Source: Coriobacteriaceae bacterium AM48-5
GTDB taxonomy: Bacteria > Actinomycetota > Coriobacteriia > Coriobacteriales > Coriobacteriaceae
DNA: 41,162 nucleotides
Reading direction: 5' to 3'
Assembly: GCA_027669525.1 (NCBI GenBank)
Contig: JAQEDJ010000017.1
Coordinates: 1-41,162 of the forward strand
Shown here piece by piece: positions 35,277 through 41,162 of this stretch; positions within the stretch are counted from its first letter, which is position 1, and every line of letters starts with the position of its first letter. The notes beneath the pieces were generated by a model, which saw only the letters and a program-made list of their open reading frames with translations, was not told the DNA's origin and made no database searches. The translations under genes and the position numbers were made by a program.

Positions 35277-35921
35277 ATGCATATCTATTCTGTCAACGAT
35301 CCCGAGTTCAAATCCTATGGCAACGTTTGGGATGACGTTCCGTCCGAGCTCACGTCGCCCGTGCTCGAGGCGCTCTCTGCCACGCCCATTCCCGAGGGCA
35401 GCAAGTACGTAGCAAGTGCGCCGGAGCTCGAGGGCGTCAAGGATGCCGACAAACTGGGCTTTCTCATGTTTGGCGGCCGCCCCTTCCAGCTCGGCTGGTG
35501 CAACGGCCACAACACGCGCCTCAACTGTCTGGAGTATCACCGTGCCAGTGAGTTTAATTTGGGTGCGCGCGACTTTATTCTGCTGCTGGCCAAGCGCGAG
35601 CAAATTGTCGACGGCAAGCTCGACACCGCTCAGGTCAAGGCCTTTCGCGCGCCCGCCGGCACGCTCGTCGAGGTTTACGCCACCACGCTCCACTACACGC
35701 CATGCATGGTCGACGACGGCGGCTTCCAGGTAATGGTTGCGTTGCCCGCCGGCACCAATGGTCCGCGCCCCGAGGCCGCAGCCGACGTGCCCGCGGTCGG
35801 CGACAGCTACTGCTACTGGAAGGCTGACAAGTGGGTCCTCTGCCACGCCGACAGCCCCAAGGCAGCCGAAGGCGGCTACGTGGGCCTCTTCGGCAAGAAC
35901 CTCGACATCGCCTGTGACTAG
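35277..35921 (+). CDS. DUF4867 family protein
   Basis: This 214-residue cytosolic protein starts MHIYSVNDPEFKSYGNVWDD, the typical opening of DUF4867, and has a cupin-like region (NCLEYHRASEFNLGARDFIL about 79-98; PAGTLVEVYATTLHYTPC about 122-139) with His and Glu residues that could bind metal. The family occurs next to carbohydrate genes and resembles sugar-processing cupins; no reaction is established. CAGGAG precedes the ATG at 35277. The gene has its own promoter and operator, so it may be induced by a sugar, and it lies upstream of a GH1 glycosidase. Confidence 0.75.
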   Translation: MHIYSVNDPEFKSYGNVWDDVPSELTSPVLEALSATPIPEGSKYVASAPELEGVKDADKLGFLMFGGRPFQLGWCNGHNTRLNCLEYHRASEFNLGARDFILLLAKREQIVDGKLDTAQVKAFRAPAGTLVEVYATTLHYTPCMVDDGGFQVMVALPAGTNGPRPEAAADVPAVGDSYCYWKADKWVLCHADSPKAAEGGYVGLFGKNLDIACD

Positions 35922-35929
35922 CATCTTCC

Positions 35930-36065
35930 GTCTCGATTTGTAACATCTAGCGGGCTAAATCGTCTCTACCTGTTACAGATTTAGACAAACTGCGGGGGGC
36001 TGCCCGAAAATCTCGATCTGTAACACCAAGCCCGGTTTTGGCTGCCTACCTGTTACAGATCGAGA
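35930..36065. repeat. Tandem pair of palindromes
   Basis: Unit a: 35930-35945 and 35971-35986 pair at 13 of 16. Unit b: TCTCGATCTGTAACA (36011-36025) pairs perfectly over 15 bp with 36051-36065. Both carry a CTACCTGTTACAGAT right arm. The outer arms can also pair with each other. The rest of the 343-bp gap holds a REP hairpin (36079-36113) and, near 36245-36264, the ribosome binding site of the GH1 gene (GAAAGGA). Confidence 0.8.
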
Positions 36066-36078
36066 CAAACCGTCCCCA

Positions 36079-36113
36079 ACCACCACAAAGGTGCCTGTCC
36101 CCTTTGTGGTGGT
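36079..36113. repeat. REP-type hairpin with GGTGCCTGTCCCC loop
   Basis: ACCACCACAAAGG (36079-36091) pairs perfectly over 13 bp with CCTTTGTGGTGGT (36101-36113). It has the form of widespread REP elements mobilised by RAYT-type transposases; no such gene is in the window. Confidence 0.8.
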
Positions 36114-36261
36114 GTGGGGCGGCGGTATCAGAAAGTGTCAGACGGGGGCGGCTGCGGGCGCCTGTGCGCGAAAAGAAGTGTCGACCTGCGCCGTTGCCGT
36201 TGAGTAGCGCGCTGCTTACGGGGATACTGAAGCCACGACAAACAGCGTGTGAAAGGATTGA

Positions 36262-37695
<1,434 letters not shown>

Positions 37696-37724
37696 GGCTT
37701 TCCCAACAACCACAGCCTCCTAAC

Positions 37725-37763
37725 CAAAACGCGGCGAGCAGTTAATGCCCGCCGGGCGTTTTG
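37725..37763 (+). terminator. Terminator after the GH1 gene
   Basis: CAAAACGC-GGCG pairs with CGCC-GGGCGTTTTG around AGCAGTTAATGC, giving a long stem with T residues in the right arm. Confidence 0.85.
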
Positions 37764-37774
37764 TTAAAAGAAGC

Positions 37775-37834
37775 GAAAGCACTCATTGGGGACGTACTTA
37801 GAAAGCACTCATTGGGGACGTACTTAAATGAGTG
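37775..37834. repeat. 26-bp tandem repeat of the GGGGAC family
   Basis: GAAAGCACTCATTGGGGACG... occurs twice in exact tandem (37775-37800 and 37801-37826). CACTCATT in the second copy pairs with AATGAGTG (37827-37834). Such slippage-like duplication suggests an active or recombinogenic repeat. With the elements at 37845 and 37946 it fills the 364-bp gap before the sensor gene. Confidence 0.9.
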
Positions 37835-37844
37835 CCCGCAGAAT

Positions 37845-37906
37845 GAGAGTGGATAATCTCCCGTTTTTAGCCTGTTTGTGGGCTCAAAGTGAGATTATCC
37901 ACTCTC
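37845..37906. repeat. Spaced inverted repeat, perfect 16-bp arms
   Basis: GAGAGTGGATAATCTC (37845-37860) pairs perfectly with 37891-37906 around a 30-nt spacer that has its own AGCC/GGCT stem. The arm sequence is unlike the other spaced inverted repeats in the window. Confidence 0.85.
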
Positions 37907-37945
37907 GCCATTTGGGCGTCCAAAAATCCTCGCTCGTTTTGTCTT

Positions 37946-37990
37946 AGTCATTGGGGACGTTCTTAAACGACTAGTCGCTGGCGACGTCCC
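37946..37990. repeat. GGGGAC-family repeat
   Basis: AGTCATTGGGGACGTTCTTA... is followed by CTGGCGACGTCCC; GGGACGT (37954-37960) and ACGTCCC (37984-37990) pair. It is the same family as the 7.8- and 11.4-kb clusters. Confidence 0.75.
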
Positions 37991-38059
37991 TCGCCGTCGG
38001 CGGATTTTGGGACATGTGGCCCGCTTTTTGGGCCTGCCTGTCGGTACACTAAAAGCACT

Positions 38060-39942
38060 ATGGGTACCTGCGAGCGACATATCGGCCACGCGGCCGCCCG
38101 ATCCGCACCCGTGGCGGATCCCAGGGGCGGCAGGCTCTTCGCCATGCCGCGATTCCTTGTTGGCATAACACATCGGGTGTACCGTCACCGCGTCTTTGCT
38201 ATCGCCGGCGCCATCACCGCGCTGTTCCTCATGGTTTTGGCAGTCTTGCCGGCGCTGTTCGCCTTCGACCCCAAACTTTCTAACGCCGTGCCCGCCTATA
38301 GCGAGGTGTCCGAAGAGGTCGTGGATGCGCTCGTCCACTCGAGCTCTCTCCCGCTGCTTGTCGCCGCAATTATATTTTCGATCTGGGGCGTATCGGTCTA
38401 TCTGCGCTGTTTGGACTATGTGTTGCGCCGCCGTCTTGTTGCCGTCGCTACCATCTGCGCCCTGTGGATGATCGAAGTCATTCTCAAGTACAAGTCGTTC
38501 ACGCCGTTCTATGCCACCGTGCTGTGGTACCTGTACTACGTGCCCATGACGCTCATTCCGCTGCTCTACCAGTTGTGTGGTCTGCGCCTTGCGGGTCTGG
38601 AGCAACACCGCCTGGGTCGCCGCTACTGCGCTGCGCTTTGGATTGTGGCTATCCTGCTTATCGGATTTGTGCTCACCAACGATTTTCACCAGCAGGTCTT
38701 CCACTTTGACCGTACAAGCGACACCTGGAGCAACGATTACACGTACGGCTGGGGTTATTTCGCTGTCTTAGTGTGGACGGCCTTTAACTTTGTGGCCTTT
38801 TTTATCCTGGTGGGCCGGTCCTCGTCCTTTCGCATCCAGCGTTTCTCGGGCATGGCGGCGCTCGTACTGCTGGGTGGCGCATTCTTTGCCGTCTCGTATG
38901 CGTTGCGCGTGCCTGGGCATGGAGGCTCAACTTTTCGCTCGTCTATTGCGTCCTGTGCGTGGTGGCGATGGAAATCTGTCTCGATTGCGGTGTCATTCCG
39001 TCATATCACGACATCGCCGGCATCTTCGACACCTTGCCGCTTGACCTCAAAGTTCTAACGCGTGACCTGCAGGAAGTCTATGTCACGCCGGTGTCAAAGC
39101 CAATGCCGGTAGGCGTGCGTGAGGAGTTGCGGGTCCAAGAGCACGGGCACGCTCACGCCTTTGCCGTGGCGTCCGATCCCGATGTAATGTATCGCGCCTT
39201 TCCGCTGCTGGGTGGATCGGCTCTCCTTGCCCAGGACGTCTCGGAGCTCAACGAACTCAATCGCGAACTGGCGCATCGTCGCATGGAGCTGCAACGCCAA
39301 AACGAGCTGCTCGCCGCCGACTACGACCTTAAGACGCACCTGGCAGATCAAGAGGCCGAGACCTTGCTGGTCCAAGACGTGGACCAAGCACTTGTCCGCG
39401 CGCTCGAAGGGATGTACGACCTGCTGAGTTCGCTGCCGCCGTTGACCGACGAGGCGTCTTCGCACGAGCGTTACCGCATGCTGCAGCGCGCCAAGATGCT
39501 CGTCGCCTATTGCAAGCGCAAAGGGTCGCTCACGTTGGCACAGCACGGTGAGAGCGGTTTTGATCGCGACCGCATTCAGCTCATTGCCAACGAGCTCGCA
39601 AGCGACCTGCGCACCATCGATATCGATTGCGCCTCGATTATCGCCATACGGCGCCCGATGCACGCCAGTACGGTAAGCGCCCTGTACGACTGCGTGTATG
39701 ACTTTGCGTTTTTTGCCTACACCACCGACCATCCGGCGCTTATGTATCACTTGGGCGACCATGACCGGTGCAGTGTCGAGCTGCGCGCCACGCTATTTTC
39801 CAACGATGATGAAGATCTTTCGCAGACGCCCGCTGCGCAAGAGCTCGAAAGCGCTCTGCAAGGGCGCAACGTGGCATACCGCCTTGAGGGCGAGCCCGGC
39901 CAGCTGCGCATGATCGTCTTGATGCCGAGGGCGGGTGAGTGA
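38060..39942 (+). CDS. Multi-pass membrane sensor protein, first gene of a sensor pair (frame broken once)
   Basis: The restored protein has about 627 residues: about seven or eight membrane helices (about 45-330), then a cytosolic part with a coiled coil (ELNELNRELAHRRMELQRQNELL, about 392-415) and a C-terminal region of about 200 residues. No H-box with phospho-acceptor His and no N or G box of a HATPase are visible, so it may be a degenerate or partner sensor and not a kinase. The break is at CC 38912-38913; a third C restores RVPWAWRLNFSLVYCVLCVV. TACACT (38045-38050) lies 9 nt before the ATG without a Shine-Dalgarno, so a near-leaderless start is possible; a later ATG at 38144 is the alternative. 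The next gene overlaps as GTGA. Confidence 0.65.
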
Positions 39943-41162
39943 CGATGCAGATTTCGTTCATCCTTCCCCAAATCGTTGCGCTCGATGTTGTCTTTGCCCT
40001 GGCTGCGTGTCTGCAGACGATCCACGTCCCGCTCATCGCATCGCGCCGCTCGTCCTATAACCGTAAGGTGATTTGCGCCTACGAGACGAGCCTTGTGCTT
40101 CACCTGATGATTTCGGCGCTCATCTTATTCGCGTCGTCTGGCTCGTATCTGGTGGCGCCGCTTGACGTTTGCGCCAGGGCAATGGGCGGAGTGCTGTGGC
40201 TCAATGCCGCGATCTTTGCCTATGGCGTGGTCCTTATGGTGCGCTATCGTCGCCCTGTCATGCTGGCTGAGCTGCTGCTTGTTGGCGCCGTGACACCGCC
40301 GGTGGTTTTTGCCATGGGCTCGGTGTGGGCCGTTGTCCTTATCGCAGAGGGAGCGTTCTTCCTGTTCCGTTCCGTCGCGGCGCTCTTGATGGACGTCCGT
40401 AACCGCCAAGAGGATATCACCGCGTTCTCGACGATTGAAACCATCAACGTGATTCCCGTGGGCATCCTGTATCTGGACTCGAGGGGCCGTCCACTGCTCA
40501 TGAACCGCTGCATGCGCAAAAACCTGGCGGAGCTTCATATGCCCACCGACCTAGGCGATATGAGCGGTACATGGAACGACCTGCGCAAGCTCAGCATGCA
40601 AATGCCCGAAGGCGGTAAGAACCGCGTGCGGATCAACCTGGACCGCTTTGGTGAGGCGCGTGCGGTGGTCGAGGTTTCTCCCGCCGAGATTCGCCTGTTT
40701 GTGTGTGATGACGTTATGGTCTCGGGCCGTTCGTTCGAGCGCATAATCGGTCTGGACGTGACAGAGTATGCGCATGCGCATGACCGCCTGGCGCAGGCCA
40801 ACCACCTGCTTGAGCTTGCGGGCCAAGAGCTCCAGGCCCAGATCGAAGAAGTCAAAAAAGTTGCCGACAATGCGGCCTATCTGCGCATGCGCGCCCGCGT
40901 TCACGATGTGATCGGCCAGCGCCTATCAATCCTTCATCGCTATTTGGAGGAGGGGCGCTTGGACGACGAGTCGCTCGAGCAGATCGACCCGCTGCTGCGC
41001 TCAATCGCTGCCGATCTGCGCAGCGGGGGCGACACCGAACCGGCAGAGCAGTTGGGTGATATCGTCCATGCTTTTGGCTGGTGAGCGTGCAGATCGATGT
41101 TGAGGGTGCGCTGCCTGAGGACGCGCGTGTCGCCGCCGCCTTTTTGCAGATTATCCGCGAGG
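39939..41162 (+). CDS. Sensor histidine kinase, second gene of a sensor pair (frame broken once, 3' end outside window)
   Basis: The start is GTG at 39939 (GAGG 8 bp upstream; ATG at 39945 is the alternative), overlapping the previous stop. About six helices (1-150) are followed by a PAS-like region (about 165-260, ETINVIPVGILYLDSRGRPLLMN), a coiled coil (about 270-310) and a phospho-acceptor-like box RMRARVHDVIGQRLSIL with His near residue 324. The frame stops at 41082-41084 because of a lost base in GG 41080-41081. A third G restores HAFGWVSVQIDVEGALPEDA and leads to FLQIIRE at the window edge, the expected start of the N box. A LuxR-type regulator may follow outside the window. Confidence 0.7.

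Overview
The window is high-GC DNA from an anaerobic gut actinobacterium of the class Coriobacteriia, most likely Collinsella or a close relative. This rests on codon and GC style, an Ech-type membrane hydrogenase, an NRAMP-related transporter of the kind characterised in Eggerthella lenta, luxS, dispersed GGGGAC hairpins, and unusual sensor-kinase gene pairs. The taxon is an inference; no rRNA or tRNA gene was seen.

Layout. 1-1740: end of an Ech-like [NiFe] hydrogenase operon (NuoC-like tail, large subunit, 2[4Fe-4S] ferredoxin). 1741-2483: array of three related inverted-repeat elements. 2484-7811: a NarL/DesK-type two-component system (minus) divergent from a three-gene ABC-2 exporter. 8036-11421: MacB/FtsX-like ABC ATPase and permease. 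11648-14940: DUF362 ferredoxin, membrane-anchored alpha/beta hydrolase with a clear promoter and two operators, hemolysin III family protein. 15051-20040: CNNM/CBS protein, a stand-alone cyanophycin-synthetase N-domain protein, YtxH and PRC-barrel proteins, and a NodB-fold protein that has lost its active-site residues. 20152-23483: long structured leader, MgtE-type CBS protein and NRAMP-related transporter, probably a magnesium unit. 23847-26060: acyltransferase-3/SGNH O-acetyltransferase (minus). 26248-28218: ribokinase and nucleoside hydrolase (nucleoside salvage). 28293-34491: LacI regulator, FucI-like isomerase, two-subunit transketolase and FGGY kinase, which together look like an isomerise-phosphorylate-transketolase sugar route, possibly for D-apiose. 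34644-37695: luxS, DUF4867 protein, GH1 phospho-beta-glucosidase. 38060-end: a two-gene membrane sensor/histidine kinase pair that runs off the window.

Two window-wide facts matter. First, twenty reading-frame breaks occur in otherwise well conserved genes. Every one is repaired by adding a single base, and nearly all fit the loss of one base from a homopolymer run, so they are most likely sequence errors. I annotate those genes as single CDSs spanning the break. Second, all three convergent gene junctions (1.7-2.5 kb, 12.9-13.1 kb, 23.5-23.8 kb), plus two tandem junctions, carry spaced inverted repeats whose arm sequences differ from site to site. This is the best candidate here for an undescribed element family.
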